A stretch of DNA of 64,000 nt from Liriodendron chinense. Lineage: Eukaryota; Streptophyta; Magnoliopsida; Magnoliales; Magnoliaceae. Below are positions 12,201 through 22,600 of the stretch, one piece after another (within the stretch, counting starts at the first letter, position 1; the number at the start of each line of letters is the position of its first letter). The position numbers were made by a program, and so were the translations under genes. The stretch lies in NCBI GenBank assembly GCA_003013855.2, contig ML058484.1, forward strand, positions 11,602,215 through 11,666,214. Reading direction: 5' to 3'. Below the pieces are notes generated by a model. It did not search any database, had not been told where the DNA came from, and worked only from the letters and a program-made list of their open reading frames with translations.

Positions 12201-12550
12201 TTACCGGTGATTTATAATCTATACTTGAAAAAGTCAATTTGACCCTATATGAAATGAAATTTTCAAACTGAACACGTCCAAACCCAACTATGTCATGCTT
12301 TACATAGGACTATTTCATTTCATCCGGGCTTCTTTTGATCCAACCTTACTGAGAATGTGTCTATGCTCAGAATTTATTTAAGGCCACTCTACATCATTCC
12401 TCAGCCATTTTCATGTTTTAACTGTCCACTCATCAATGGTCTTCTACTACTTGAACAATTCTAATATGATACGTGTCAGCTAATCAACATACACCGTCGA
12501 TTCTCCAAAATGTACACGTGTTTGTCTGTTCATGCCGTCGTCAGCGTCCG
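9243..12550. other. Gene-poor intergenic stretch
   Basis: 9243-9330 is the remainder of the MITE interrupted by the LTR element. Beyond it the sequence is AT-rich, with poly-A or T tracts and no reading frame I can support. A very AT-rich segment lies at about 11875-12120. Confidence 0.5.
10872..11100 (+). repeat. Diverged direct repeat of about 95 bp
   Basis: The segments 10872-10968 and 11005-11100 share GTGGATGGAGC at the start, a CATAGCCT core (ATATAGCCT in the first), CAAATGGAT and a final ATTCCAGA or CCAGA, with many substitutions. This is an old tandem duplication with no function apparent. Confidence 0.4.
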
Positions 12551-12553
12551 ATT

Positions 12554-12670
12554 GTATGCATGCGTCTACATGTGATGTTTGCCCAGCCCTTTGACATACC
12601 TTCATTTATAGTTTATACGCATGCGTCTACATGTGATAGTTCCCAGCCCTTATCATGTATATAGTTTACA
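12554..12670 (+). repeat. Two-unit tandem repeat of about 60 bp
   Basis: GCATGCGTCTACATGTGAT occurs in both units, followed by CCCAGCCCTT and a later ATAGTTTA. The GCATGC and ACATGT palindromes recur. Confidence 0.6.
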
Positions 12671-12904
12671 CGCATGTGGTTGAAATTTTGGATGCTTTAT
12701 GTCGGAAACACGTGCGCACGTGAAATTTTTTATACGGGATTGGATATTATAGATAGTGGGGAACGATCTTGTGCGTAGATTATATGAAATCATTTTCTTT
12801 AGTTGCTTTTAAAGCTTCTGGGCCCACACGCGTGTGGAGCCCTGTGCATACTCACTCATGCAAGGAAACCAACATGAAATGCTTGTCCAAGATCCGAGCT
12901 TTCC

Positions 12905-13105
12905 ATCAGGTGGGTTACATTGTTTGAGTCTTCTAGCCTAAAAGTAAGATTGTTTCACTTCTTGGGTGGGCCACAGTGTACCAAACACATGGCAGGCTGA
13001 AACAATTGTTTCTAGCCATCCATTTGTTTTGTACACTGTGGCCCACATGAGATATCCTGATTTTTAGGCCAGAAGGTCTACCTTCATCAAGATGTAAAGC
13101 TAAGA
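12905..13105. mobile_element. Foldback MITE (GTGGGCCACAGTGTAC hairpin)
   Basis: The core at 12966-13046 folds on itself: GTGGGCCACAGTGTAC at the left and its exact complement at the right end. Weaker complementarity extends outward through CTTCTAGCCTAAAA on the left and TTTTAGGCCAGAAGG on the right. No coding capacity. It is a different family from the 41260-41692 type. Confidence 0.7.
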
Positions 13106-13207
13106 TATGGAACACGTGTGCCTTATTGCGAGTAGATGGAGAAGGATCCACATACGTGTAAATAAAGTGGTAAAATACTCTTGCACACATTGTAAGAAGA
13201 TTTTTGT

Positions 13208-13329
13208 AAGGCTCGTGTCAATGGGCCGGGCTCGGGCCAGCCAAAATCAGATTTTGAATAGGCCCGGCCTGTAACAGTTCAAAATCCGGGCCGAGACCAA
13301 CCCTAGGCCCGGCCCGTTGACAGCCCTTT
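13208..13329. mobile_element. Short hAT-like MITE
   Basis: About 120 bases with imperfect inverted ends: AAGGCTCGTGTCAATGGGCC at the left, and a right end that reads AAGGGCTGTCAACGGGCC when complemented. The interior repeats GGCCCGGCC. I see no clear 8-base target duplication, so the exact ends are uncertain. Confidence 0.55.
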
Positions 13330-14021
13330 ATGCTCCTAATCTCTTATAAATTCAGGCGTAATTATATTTTAAGTGCACAATAGTAAACACATTAACAGTG
13401 CAACCATGAATTTGGACCGTTCATTAGTTTGACCCAATCTGTATGGGCCATGCATGAAGGAATCACGATGATCATATCAACTTGTTCAAATCCCTGCAAT
13501 TGGATATTTTGTTATGACAAAGAAAATGACTAATCATCAATCTGAACCATCCATTTGGTCACCAAACCATCATCTAGATTGGTTATGCATCTCAGGAAAC
13601 GACTCCATCAGTCAATGCTAATAATATGATCTTGAAGAACATTTGAACCCACCCAACGGTCCAGATCGATGATTACGATGTCCACTTCTCCAATCAAAGG
13701 GGCTTTTAAAAATTTAAATATATATCCCCACCGGGTTATTTCTCCAACACACAATATAATACTCTGGCAGTGTATGTTGGATCATGCTGATGCTCCCATA
13801 TTCCGTACACATGGGTCCAATGTGAGTCAATCCGAACGGTGGACCACTCAAATCATAGGCTCCACCGTTAATGCCCCGGATTTCTTTTTCCAATCGAAGG
13901 CCCAGCTCCTGTCCTTGTCAAAGAATGATAAGGGGTATTTTGGGCATGAGACAATATCTAGGAACATTCTCCTTCTATTTTATTCCATTAGAAAATGCCA
14001 TCCACCATCCTCTCGAGCATC
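13330..14021 (+). other. Upstream region of the glutaredoxin gene
   Basis: No gene is seen. This is the only long non-repetitive stretch next to the intact gene and should hold its proximal control elements. I cannot assign specific sites with confidence. Confidence 0.4.
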
Positions 14022-14030
14022 CATAAATAA
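14022..14030 (+). promoter_or_regulatory. Candidate TATA box of glutaredoxin gene
   Basis: CATAAATAA lies about 117 bases upstream of the ATG, leaving room for a 5' leader of roughly 85-95 bases. It is the best TATA-like sequence between the gene and the upstream AT-rich DNA. Confidence 0.45.
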
Positions 14031-14099
14031 GTCTCCTTACCACACCTCATTTTCATCTACGACCAAAGCCTTCTTATCTTTCTTTCAATCAAATCTCCA

Positions 14100-14101
<2 letters not shown>

Positions 14102-14136
<35 letters not shown>
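14102..14136 (+). repeat. (CT)n microsatellite in the glutaredoxin 5' leader
   Basis: About 17 CT units end 10 bases before the ATG, so they would be in the mRNA leader. Pyrimidine tracts here are common in plant genes and this one is long enough to vary in length between individuals. Confidence 0.9.
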
Positions 14137-14140
<4 letters not shown>

Positions 14141-14146
14141 GCTAGG

Positions 14147-14473
14147 ATGGACAAGGTGATGACATTGGCGGGCCAGAACGCGTTGGTGATCTTCAGCAAC
14201 AGCTCATGTTGCATGTGCCACTCCATCAAGAGGCTCTTCTGTGAGCTTGGGGCCCATGCAACTGTTTATGAGCTCGACCAGGAACCCAGGGGAATAGAAA
14301 TGGAGAAGGCGTTGGTCAGGCTAATAGGTCGTAGGTCACCACTACCGGCTGTGTTCATAGGCGGTCAGCTGGTGGGCTCTACCAACGAGGTAATGTCTCT
14401 TCACCTCAAGCCTGATGGAAGGAGGAGCAGCCTGATAACAGTCCTTCGAGAAGCAAGAGCCATCTGGTTGTAA
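14147..14473 (+). CDS. CC-type glutaredoxin (ROXY/GRXC class)
   Basis: A 108-residue single-exon protein, within the usual size range for land-plant CC-type glutaredoxins. These small thiol oxidoreductases act in cytosol and nucleus, where family members bind TGA bZIP factors and repress or tune their targets in floral, stress and nitrogen programmes. The active site is CCMC at residues 21-24. The glutathione-binding loop with its cis-proline is LPAVFIGG at 66-73, and the adjacent helix starts NEVMSLHL at 80. The C-terminus AIWL corresponds to the ALWL tail that CC-type members use for TGA interaction. The segment KPDGRRSSL (88-96) is longer and more basic than the short GTLVP-type linker I expect. 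The start is fixed by the CT-rich leader and by family length. A broken paralogue lies at 1-170. Identity of the subclass is firm; the specific pathway is not inferable. Confidence 0.95.
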   Translation: MDKVMTLAGQNALVIFSNSSCCMCHSIKRLFCELGAHATVYELDQEPRGIEMEKALVRLIGRRSPLPAVFIGGQLVGSTNEVMSLHLKPDGRRSSLITVLREARAIWL

Positions 14474-16030
14474 TGCAATACAATTTTCCCTGATATCATA
14501 TAAATGAATAAATCACACACACACATAAGATAGAGTTTCTCATGCATTTCTCGAGAAAATGACTGTATTTACAACGTTTTAGTCTTTGGATTTATAGAAT
14601 GGAGTAGCTGATGGTTTAAATTACCATAGTCTTTGGATTTATAGAATTGATGCAGGTGCATCTCCACACTGGGGTGGGGTCACCCATGAGGTGGGGTCTA
14701 TATATATATGACATAGAATGGCCATGAGGTGGGGTCTATGTGATGTAGAATGGCTACGGGGTGGGTCCCACTGTGGGACTTGTGATATGTAGGTAGCCCA
14801 CGGAGAGATTTTGATCAGTTTGCCTAGGAGGGCCTGGATAAAGGGATATTCTAGTTCTTCCCTAACAGCTCTAAAGCTTTCGTTGGAATACTGACTGGTA
14901 CGAATGAAAGTTGGTCCCACTTGATCTTACTTTCTAAGTGGTGGGATTGAATGGAGCCATTTCACCAGTTGGTAACTTTTTGCTGTGTTTACGTCTGTCT
15001 CACAGACAGATGGACCACTTGACAAAGCTCCCAATTGATACTAAAAAAAGAAAAGAACAAGAAGTTCATAGACCATATTGCAAAAGAATGGCAGCCTACT
15101 TATGGTCAATTATGAGGATCTGTAGTCAATGGAAGCTTTTCCATGTGGCCCACCTATAATAGGGCCTGATGAATGACCTGGGTCACCACATGTTGAAGAC
15201 TATCAATGGTAGAGCAACAATGGCAAGCAATGCTTTCACGTTTTTCCCAGTACTGCGGCTTTTCCTATACGATTCCAACATCATAACATGATGCGAAATC
15301 CACTATTGCATGTGGGTCCAGAAACGAAATGAAATCAATGGTTAAAAAATGGGTTGCCGCCATGAGGCTTATCTGATACAATTCCTAAATGTCTGTATGA
15401 TGCAAGATCCTCGCGCACTTGCGTGTCATAACTCCTTTGATCTAGACCATCCACATGGGTCCAACCTACTGAAGGAACAGTTTATATTCAACGGTCAAAA
15501 GTCCATCAGACGTGATGTTTGTCCAATCAGAACCATCCTTTGGGCCATGGGCAATCCAATACATCATTTGATGACGAATAACAGATAATACATTCCTTTG
15601 CACATTTTTTTTTTTTTAACCACGAAAGTGGAGGGCTGCGATCAAATACACCTCAATGGATGGTTAAAAAAGCCTCCACCTCCCACATACAGCTGTTTTA
15701 TCACGTGTACTTGGCATCTGATCCATTGAAATTTTCGGCCGACCTTGAAGATCATTGAGTGCAAAAGATCAGACCGATCCACTCATCAGGTGGTCCGCAC
15801 ATTGGCCATCCATTGTTTTCTTTGTTGTGCCCAAATGATGGACAGATCTTGGGAGAAGTGATCTTCAAGGGACCCCAACCTTTTCAATGGCTCAGATGAC
15901 ATATACGTGTGGGAAGCTCTCCAAGTGTGCAAGTTAGAAACGGTACTTTACCATACATTGGTTGTATGTGATCATTCCCCCATGTGAAACTAGTGTTCCT
16001 CGGAATATTTAGATTTGGTGCTTCTTTTGT
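14296..16030 (+). repeat. Segmental duplication, right copy
   Basis: Partner of 1-2410. It includes the glutaredoxin 3' half and about 1.5 kb of downstream DNA. It lacks the hAT-like element: at about 15365-15400 the sequence reads through GATACAATTCCTAAATG where the left copy has the element and its target duplication. Confidence 0.85.
14581..14649 (+). repeat. Direct repeat TAGTCTTTGGATTTATAG
   Basis: The 21-base segment beginning TAGTCTTTGGATTTATAG occurs at 14581 and again 48 bases later at 14629. The second copy borders the segment that has no counterpart in the left duplicate (about 14640-14925), so it may be a target duplication of, or slippage at, that insertion. Confidence 0.6.
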
Positions 16031-16132
16031 TCATTTAGGGGGTGTTGACTCGAAGAAAAAAACAAAAAAACAAAATTTTAAAAAATTAAAAAAAAAAAGC
16101 TCACTTTTAAAACATTTAAACAACCTAGGTTA

Positions 16133-16255
16133 AGGGCCTGTTTGTTAATGCTTAAAATATTTACTTAATACGGAATTGAAAAAATACTCCATATAAGTGT
16201 TGTTAACACCAAATTCGGAAAGCGCTATATGATTATCCCTTGATTTTTTTCGGCA
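16133..16255. mobile_element. GGGCCTGTTTGTTAA-end MITE fragment
   Basis: Begins GGGCCTGTTTGTTAATGC. It matches, in inverted orientation, about 38572-38718, including AATTGAAAAA and GAAAGC segments. The end sequence is typical of plant MITEs, but no second end is found here. Confidence 0.5.
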
Positions 16256-16279
16256 ATGAAGGTATGGCTTAGTGCTAAA

Positions 16280-16910
16280 TAGGACTGAAAGTTGGGCAGG
16301 TTAAACCCGATCGACCCGTGACCGACCCGACATTGGGTTAGGCTTGGGCAGGAAATATCGAACCCGATCTTGAGCTTGGGCTATGCAAACACCAACCCGA
16401 TAAAGCTTGGGTCAGGCTTGGGTTGAGGTCTCGGGTCACCCAACCCAACCCGAACCCGATCTATATACAAGTTACTTATAATTTTATCATACTCAAGTAA
16501 ACTTATTAGTTTTTATTATTTTAGTAAGTAAACTTGTAACGTTTGAAATTTGATATGCTTTAAGTATTAAAGGATTATTTATCCTATATTTTAGCTAATT
16601 TGTTTATAAAAAAGTGAAGTCCTTTATAATAAATAACTAAATACATAATTAATAAAACCATAGGTATGAAAAATAAGACGTGTATTGTAACATAATAGAC
16701 TAATATAATACTAAAGATATTAGCATTTATCAACCCGATCAACCCGACCCAGCCCGCTTGGGTTGGGCTTGGGTTGAGAATTCCCAACCCGAAGTTGGGT
16801 TAGGTTGAGTTAGGGTTGAGGTATAGGAACCTTGGGTTGGGTTAGGGTTGAGCACCAACCCGACCCAACCCAACCCAACCCAACCCAACCCAACCCAACT
16901 TTCAGCCCTA
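16280..16910. mobile_element. hAT (Ac/Ds-like) non-autonomous element rich in GGGTT
   Basis: The inverted ends are TAGGACTGAAAGTTGGG at 16280 and, complemented, TAGGGCTGAAAGTTGGG at 16910. The first bases resemble the Ac/Ds terminus. The flanking octamers GTGCTAAA (16272-16279) and TTGCTGAA (16911-16918) agree at six of eight positions, as expected for an aged 8-base target duplication. Right of centre lies an AT-rich stretch, and near the right end a pure (CCCAA)n run at about 16858-16899. No transposase frame is present. Confidence 0.75.
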
Positions 16911-17068
16911 TTGCTGAATAGGGGATGCACTCTGCGAATTTTCTATATAAAAAAATAAATGTGCTTCCAAAATTACCCATCATCACAATTGCTACAGTGA
17001 TTTTCTCTCCAGGATAAATTGCATAATACACCACTCAACTTTTCACACGTGTAACTTCTCTAAGCCCC

Positions 17069-17370
17069 ACCATAATTTATATGTTAGATCCACACCATCC
17101 ATCAACTTTTTCAGATCTTTCTAGAGCATGAGCTCAAAAATGAGGCACATGTGTAGCTAAAGTAGACCACACCATAGAAATCGACAGGAATTGAATGACT
17201 ACTGTTGAAACCTTCCTAGGGTCTAATATGAGGTTTATTTCCCATCTAACCTCTTCATAAGGTCACACAGACATGAATGAAGGGAAAACATAAATATTTT
17301 AACCTTGATCAGAGCCTTTTGTGGCCCTAAGAAGTTTTCAACGGTAGGCACCCAATTCCCACTAGGGAAT
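17069..17370. mobile_element. Foldback MITE copy, right end lost
   Basis: Starts AAGCCCCACCATAATTTAT and follows the family order: GATCCACACCATCC, GAGCTCAAAAATGAGGCA, GTAGACCACACCATAG, GAATGAAGGGAAAACA, then GTTTTCAACGGTAGGCA. It stops before the complementary right arm. Confidence 0.6.
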
Positions 17371-17831
17371 TCGGATACCCCTAAGAAGTTTTCTACGGAA
17401 TCTTAATATGTAACTGGTCAATCAGTGTTCAGTACTCACTTGCAACCAAATGATCCCCAATGACGATATCGTCACCAAGGATCACATAGTCAATGAACCT
17501 ACTCCCCGGGTACACTCCCCCCTATAGCTTTTGGGCATTCACACGCACAAATGATGCGCAAGGGTTTTTAATGGCCAAGAACTACCAAAACCCAACAGTT
17601 GATCAGTTCCAAATCCAAAAAGACAAGGGTCTTTTCCAGATCTAGAAGGACCACGGAAATGATTTGTCATCAAACCCGTGACCACCCAACTATAAGAAAC
17701 AATACAACCAAAGAGAGCAGATACCATACTTCCCAAAATCAATGCTTGGAAGGAATCGATCGCTGACTTTAGATCGTACAAAAATAGGCACCAACCTAGG
17801 GAAGCGAACAATTTTGTTAGGGGCTCTATGG

Positions 17832-18545
17832 GTCCTACCATGATACATGTGTTTTATCCAAGTCGTTCATCCATTCCCACTATTCATTTTAGGACATGAG
17901 CCCAAAGAGGATGAAGATTAAATGCCCACTTGGACCACACCATATGAAAAAATAGTGGGATTAAATGCCCACAACCCAAAACTCGTGGGGACCACAAAAG
18001 ATTTGGATAAGCTAATATTCATGTTTTCCCTTCATCCAAGTCTATTTGACCTTATGAACAGGTTGGATGGCAAGTAAGCATCATGGTAGGCCCTAGAAAG
18101 GTTTCAACAATGGACGCCATGTCTCATCATTTCTTATGGTGTGGTCCACCAGATATTAGGATCTATTTTATTTTTTGGAGTATGCCTTAAAATCATTGAT
18201 TTTTTATATGCTTTTATGAACAATGATATTTTAATTTTCTATTAAGTACTTTAGTTTATTTGAATAATTTAATTTTCATTTAATAAAAAAAACATTAATA
18301 ATGCAAAACATCTCCAAACAGGAGATAGGGGCAAATATGTCAAATTAACAGTTTTAGCCATTTCAAACGTTTGTTATCGAACAAGTTGTTTCAGATTCAA
18401 TACTTAATTTTTAGACTTCAAAAACAGTTACTAAACAGATTTTTAGACTTCAGATTCAGATTTCAAATTCAAATTTTAGATTCAAGCTTCATATTTCTTA
18501 TTCGGGCTTCAGACTTCAAATTTAACAAACGAGCCATAAGTCTTG
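17832..18545. mobile_element. Composite: foldback MITE plus AT-rich element
   Basis: The left half (17832-18175) is a foldback MITE with ACCATGATACATGTGTTTTA near its left end. The right half is AT-rich, with many CAGATTC/GACTTC words, and ends TTAACAAACGAGCC. Both halves recur together in opposite orientation at 36225-36868, so the composite has moved or been copied as a unit. Confidence 0.6.
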
Positions 18546-19123
18546 CCTTGTTAGACATCGTCTAGCTGTTTCAATTATAAACTACTTAAGAATCGTTTGT
18601 TGTTTAAAAGGTGAAAATGACCTTTGGTTAAAACCAGCCACGTTTTTTTACCTTAGGTACCATTTGGTAAACTGAAAATTAAGGTTTGAAAATTAATTAA
18701 GTATTGAAAACTTAGAACTGTTGAATTTTAGTATTTATAAGTATTAAAATATCTGTTTGGTAATTTGTTTGAAAAAAGTTCTAATATCTGGAAAAAAAAA
18801 TACTTTTTTTCACAATAACCTATTTGGCAAACATAAACCACAAATGTCTGAAAATTGGTAATTTGTTATATTTGCCCCTATTGTTTCAGTTCCTATCTAT
18901 TGTAGAGTATGAGACAAAACTTATTACCGTTATGCCACAAAATTTGACACACATGTGCCCAATCCACATACATCTCTATGATTGATGAACCACGTACTAT
19001 ATTCCTTATTATAGAATAATCGTTACCCTTTAAATGATGTCCTTGAATTGAATAACTAATATATAGAACAAACACAATATCTCACATTTAATTAACAGAA
19101 GTCGATTTAAAGGTTAATTAGGC

Positions 19124-19126
<3 letters not shown>

Positions 19127-19167
<41 letters not shown>
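19127..19167 (+). repeat. (TC)n microsatellite
   Basis: About 20 TC units with no adjacent gene. Confidence 0.9.
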
Positions 19168-19169
<2 letters not shown>

Positions 19170-19620
19170 GTTGTCAATATTATTGATCATGGAACCAATG
19201 GGCCCACCTACACGAGGTGCACTATAACTTAAAGCCATGGAGTACTTTTCTATAATGTAATATATATATTGGAGATATGTAGCTGGAGATAAGGATACCC
19301 GAAACTCGGCCCATACTTATTCGGGCTTTTACATTCTGGCAAAGCTCATCCCATAAGCCTAAAAGACATGCTAGTCCTATCCTAAATATCCATCAAATGG
19401 AGTGTAGTCGAGCACATCTAAGAGAATCTATCTAAAAATAAAGTGGCCTACCTTGATGCATATGTGAAATCCACGCCATCACACTACTTTGCTAGATTAT
19501 TTTAGGGCATGAACCCAAAAAATGAGGTAGATCCAAATCTCATGTGGACCACACCATAAGAAACAATGGTCATTGAACACGCACCATTAAAATTTTCTTA
19601 AAGGCCATGAAAGTTTTAGA

Positions 19621-20813
19621 TCAAACTTGTATATGCTCAGCAGCAGGGATCAGTTCGCGAGCAGGAGCCGGCTCTTGAGGCTCTACCTGCTCTCGAGCCT
19701 CTTCAGCTGGGGGGCAGCTGGACCCCGCCCCATCCGGGGAATTGTCAGCAATGTTAATCACTGGCGGTCCAGGTGCGACCACCAGTGAGGGAATAGTGGG
19801 CCCAGCCGGGGCCCCCGCCATGCTCGCGGGAGGGGCAGGCTGATCGCTACCCGTGCGGATGGATGATTGAGATGGTTCAGCAGGTGTTCTCTTCTGCCTC
19901 TTGGAGCTTGTGCCCTTCAGTCGGGGCAGCAGACCCCTCTTCTCTCCAGCCTTCGTCATCTCAACCTCTCTTCTGGATATTAGGCCCGCTGCTGCAAGTC
20001 TCGAAGGAGACAAGCAAGCCTAGATATGCCTATCACCAACAGGCACCTTGTACACCTTTACTATTTTCTCGTTGATTCCCCCCTTTAGATTTGGTTTTCT
20101 CAAGGCCGGGATACCTGCGAGCACAAACAGGGGTCAAAAAATGAATAAAACCCTAGAAACCATAACTGGAGAAAATTGCACAATGCGAGACTGTGCCTAC
20201 CTTCACAGAAAAAACAGGTCACTCCTGGACCCCTGGAGGAGGCAGACTCCCAGTTCCCGGAAGCATAGAACCACCGCTTCCCCCAACCGGGATAATTCGA
20301 GGAGGGCTTCCCCAGCACGAAGTTATCCCGGTGCCAGTAGCACAAGTAATACCAGCCTTCACTGGATGGTGCTTTCTTTAGGCAGAACATGCGGAGGAAT
20401 TCCTCCGCTGTGAGCTCCCCGTTGCCGGCCTGAGCCCAGAGGGCAAAGGAACCCAGGACTACCCTCCATCCGTTCACAATGAGTTGCCCGGGGGCAATCT
20501 TGTAACACCGGAGTACGTCGCGTATGAAGGGATGGAGGGGGAGGCGTACCCCCAGGATGAGCTGGTACTCATAAAAAGCTACGCATCCTGGGGGAGGGGA
20601 GTCTGGTGTCTCTCCATCTCCGGACAATCGGAGAGTGACTGAGTCGGGGATCAGGTATCTCTCCCGTAACTCAGCCAGCCGGTCCTCCGATAAAACAGAA
20701 GGATATCCGGCTGCTGTGTATCTCCCTGCCGGAACCCTCGCACTGCTAGAAGCAGAGGATTCCGGGGTAGCATCACCTAGTGGGACGGTGGTCTCGTCAG
20801 AGTTCCCAGCCAT
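19621..20813 (-). pseudogene. Antisense ORF of an LTR element, Transposase_28-like
   Basis: Reading from the ATG at 20813 the frame opens MAGNSDETTVPLG. Residues about 80-205 then contain the core of the 'putative gypsy type transposon' (PF04195) family: PPPGCVAFYEYQLILGVRLP, LHPFIRDVLRCYKIAPGQL, NGWRVVLGSFALW and SSEGWYYL. A good 86-base intron (20200-20115; GTAGGC to CTCGCAG) joins exon 1 to a second exon in frame. Exon 2 meets a TAG at 20022-20020, yet the same frame continues open with a basic then proline-rich tail until the junction with the MITE. Function of this family is unknown; members occur as antisense ORFs near the 3' end of Tat/RIRE2-type elements, which is its position here. 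Broken by the stop and by 3' truncation. Confidence 0.7.
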
Positions 20814-20970
20814 GAGAAGATAAAAAGAAAAGAAAAAGGAAATATACCCAAGTAAACAGAAAGAAAGAGGAAGAAACACCGAAGGGAGAAGATGAAAATG
20901 GAGATGACGCGAGAATTCTTTTTCTTCGAAAAAACTTCTGTAGAAAAATAGAGGAATGGCGGACTCTGTA

Positions 20971-20979
20971 TATTTATAG
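20971..20979 (-). promoter_or_regulatory. Candidate TATA box of the antisense ORF
   Basis: CTATAAATATAC on the minus strand lies about 160 bases upstream of the ATG at 20813, which suggests the antisense frame had its own promoter independent of the LTR. Confidence 0.5.
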
Positions 20980-21213
20980 GCAATCATTCCGCCGCATCTG
21001 GTGATACGTGGCAGTCCCTCCTTCGGCGCAGCACTCGAGCAGGCACGCCCATTAACTCCTCAAACACGTGGCGAGCGCCCCTTCATTTTCTGTCTGTGGA
21101 AAGCTGGCGCTCATTAATTCCAGCCCATCATGTGAGGTTCCGTTCTCGATGAAGGCAGCGGGCGGTTACGTGTGGTAGTGAGCTAAGTCCTTCCCTTCAA
21201 AATTCTTGGCGGC

Positions 21214-21230
21214 AAGGACTTGGGGGCATC
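21214..21230 (+). promoter_or_regulatory. Polypurine tract
   Basis: AAGGACTTGGGGGCATC directly precedes the LTR start. The same GGGGCATC ending precedes the 3' LTR of the larger gypsy element at 61675. Confidence 0.65.
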
Positions 21231-22379
21231 TGTTATAGGCAAAATAAGGGAGATCAACTCAGCTGTTAAGATTGTACACGGACGCCCATTCGACTCTCGA
21301 GAACATCTGAGCGAGAGTCGCAGATCGGGTAAATACGGAAGTACCCATTGGACCCTCGAGATCATCTGATCACAAGTCGCAGATCGGGTAAGTGCAGGAT
21401 GCCCATCCGACTCTCGAGATCATCTGATCACAAGTCGCAGATCGGGTAAGTGCAAGATGCCCATCCGACTCTCGAGATCATCTGATCACAAGCCGCAGAT
21501 CGGGTAAGTGCAGGATGCCCATCTGACTCTCGAGATCATATGCTCGAGAGTCGTAGGATGGATAAATACAGAGCACCTACTCGCAAGGCGTCGAGCTCCC
21601 ATAGCCGATGGTCAGATAAAGCAAAGCAAAGATTCCCTTCTTGAACCGCGAGCAGACCTTCTTACAAGTCGTTGAAAGGTGTTACGTCAAAATGAGCGAG
21701 CACTTGGACTCGCGACCATGTTCCAACATGCGAACAGCTTTTCTGCGGCGACATCTCTTAGCCTTCAGTACCAGCACCCGATTCCCGTCGAGCAGCTTGT
21801 CCAATCCCTCTGCGATGCCAGGCAGGGCTACACCCAGTTCGGTGGTTTCCTTCTTGTCGGCGTCTCCTTCCTTTTCGCTGGCTATGACTCCAACTACGGT
21901 TTCCAGCTCTACATGAGCGATCAGCGCTATTACTACGCCTACCGGCAGCCCGTATAGGTCGGTTTTGGGCTTATCTTCTCTGGTGGTTCCGGATCTCAAG
22001 GGATTGCCATCAAGGAACGTGATTGCCGAAATAAGTCATTGGGTTGGATCTCGTCTCTAAGGATGAGGATCTTATCCCACGAAATCAGCAAGATCTCAGT
22101 ATCGTACACGAGATCCGCGGGATCTCGATATCTTACGTAACAGATTGAACCGCTTCAGATCTATATAAAGGGATGACTCCATTAAGAGAAAGGTACACAC
22201 AATATTCGATCTCTGTCCCGTTTTGCCTGGCTACTCTTCTTCTTGCTTTGGCCTGAATTAAGCATTGGAGGGCTAACAGCTGGACCCCAGCCACCCTTAG
22301 TTGCTGTCTGTCTTCTTTCAGGATTGGTGAAGGAAATCTCCGTTGGAGAGAAGGTGAACGTCCGGAGGATCCTGTTACA
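21231..22379 (+). repeat. 3' LTR (1149 bp)
   Basis: Begins TGTTATAGGC and ends CCTGTTACA. It contains TATATAAAG at 22162-22170 as a core promoter and a 58-bp tandem repeat array in the presumed U3. The partner LTR is not in the window, so the exact ends rest on the polypurine tract and the MITE boundary. Confidence 0.65.
21285..21575 (+). repeat. Five 58-59-bp tandem repeats in LTR U3
   Basis: Five units each begin CCCATNNGAC. Units 2-4 share ATCTGATCACAAG(T/C)CGCAG. The first and last units form strong hairpins: CGACTCTCG with CGAGAGTCG in unit 1, and GACTCTCGAG with CTCGAGAGTC in unit 5. The middle units have lost one arm. U3 repeats of this kind often act as enhancer-like arrays; that role is an inference. 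Confidence 0.85.
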
Positions 22380-22600
22380 AAATCTGACATTTTTCCCTTC
22401 ATCCATTTGTCTGTGGCCTGCTTAACAAGTTGGATGGAAAAGAATGCTACAGTGGGTCAAGTTTTAATGGTGAGTGTCCAATCACCACTTTTCCAACATT
22501 GTGGTCCACCTAAGATTTGGATCAGCCTCTTTTTTGGGCTCATGCCCTAAATGGATGGATGGCATGGATAAAACATATACATCATGGTGGTCCGTGTCTT

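Larger units (their letters stand above)
19628..22379 (+). mobile_element. LTR retrotransposon fragment, 5' truncated
   Basis: A 3' LTR (21231-22379) preceded by a polypurine tract marks the right end of a plus-oriented element. Only about 1.6 kb of internal sequence remains, carrying a reading frame on the opposite strand. The 5' LTR, gag and pol are absent, and the left end abuts the MITE directly. Either the copy inserted truncated or a later deletion removed the 5' part. Confidence 0.7.
19440..22600. mobile_element. Foldback MITE interrupted by an LTR element
   Basis: The left half of the MITE runs from GTGGCCTACCTTGATGCAT (19441) to GATCAAACT (about 19627). The right half resumes at about 22385 with GACATTTTTCCCTTCATCC and ends near 22592 with ATACATCATGGTGG, complementary to the left end. 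The sequence between is foreign. Confidence 0.65.

Noticed and set aside
16858..16899. Telomere-like repeat
   Set aside because: The unit is CCCAA, not the plant CCCTAAA, and the run is inside an hAT-like element with matching terminal inverted repeats.
21285..21575. CRISPR-like array
   Set aside because: Units are contiguous tandem repeats with no unique spacers, in an LTR of a plant genome.
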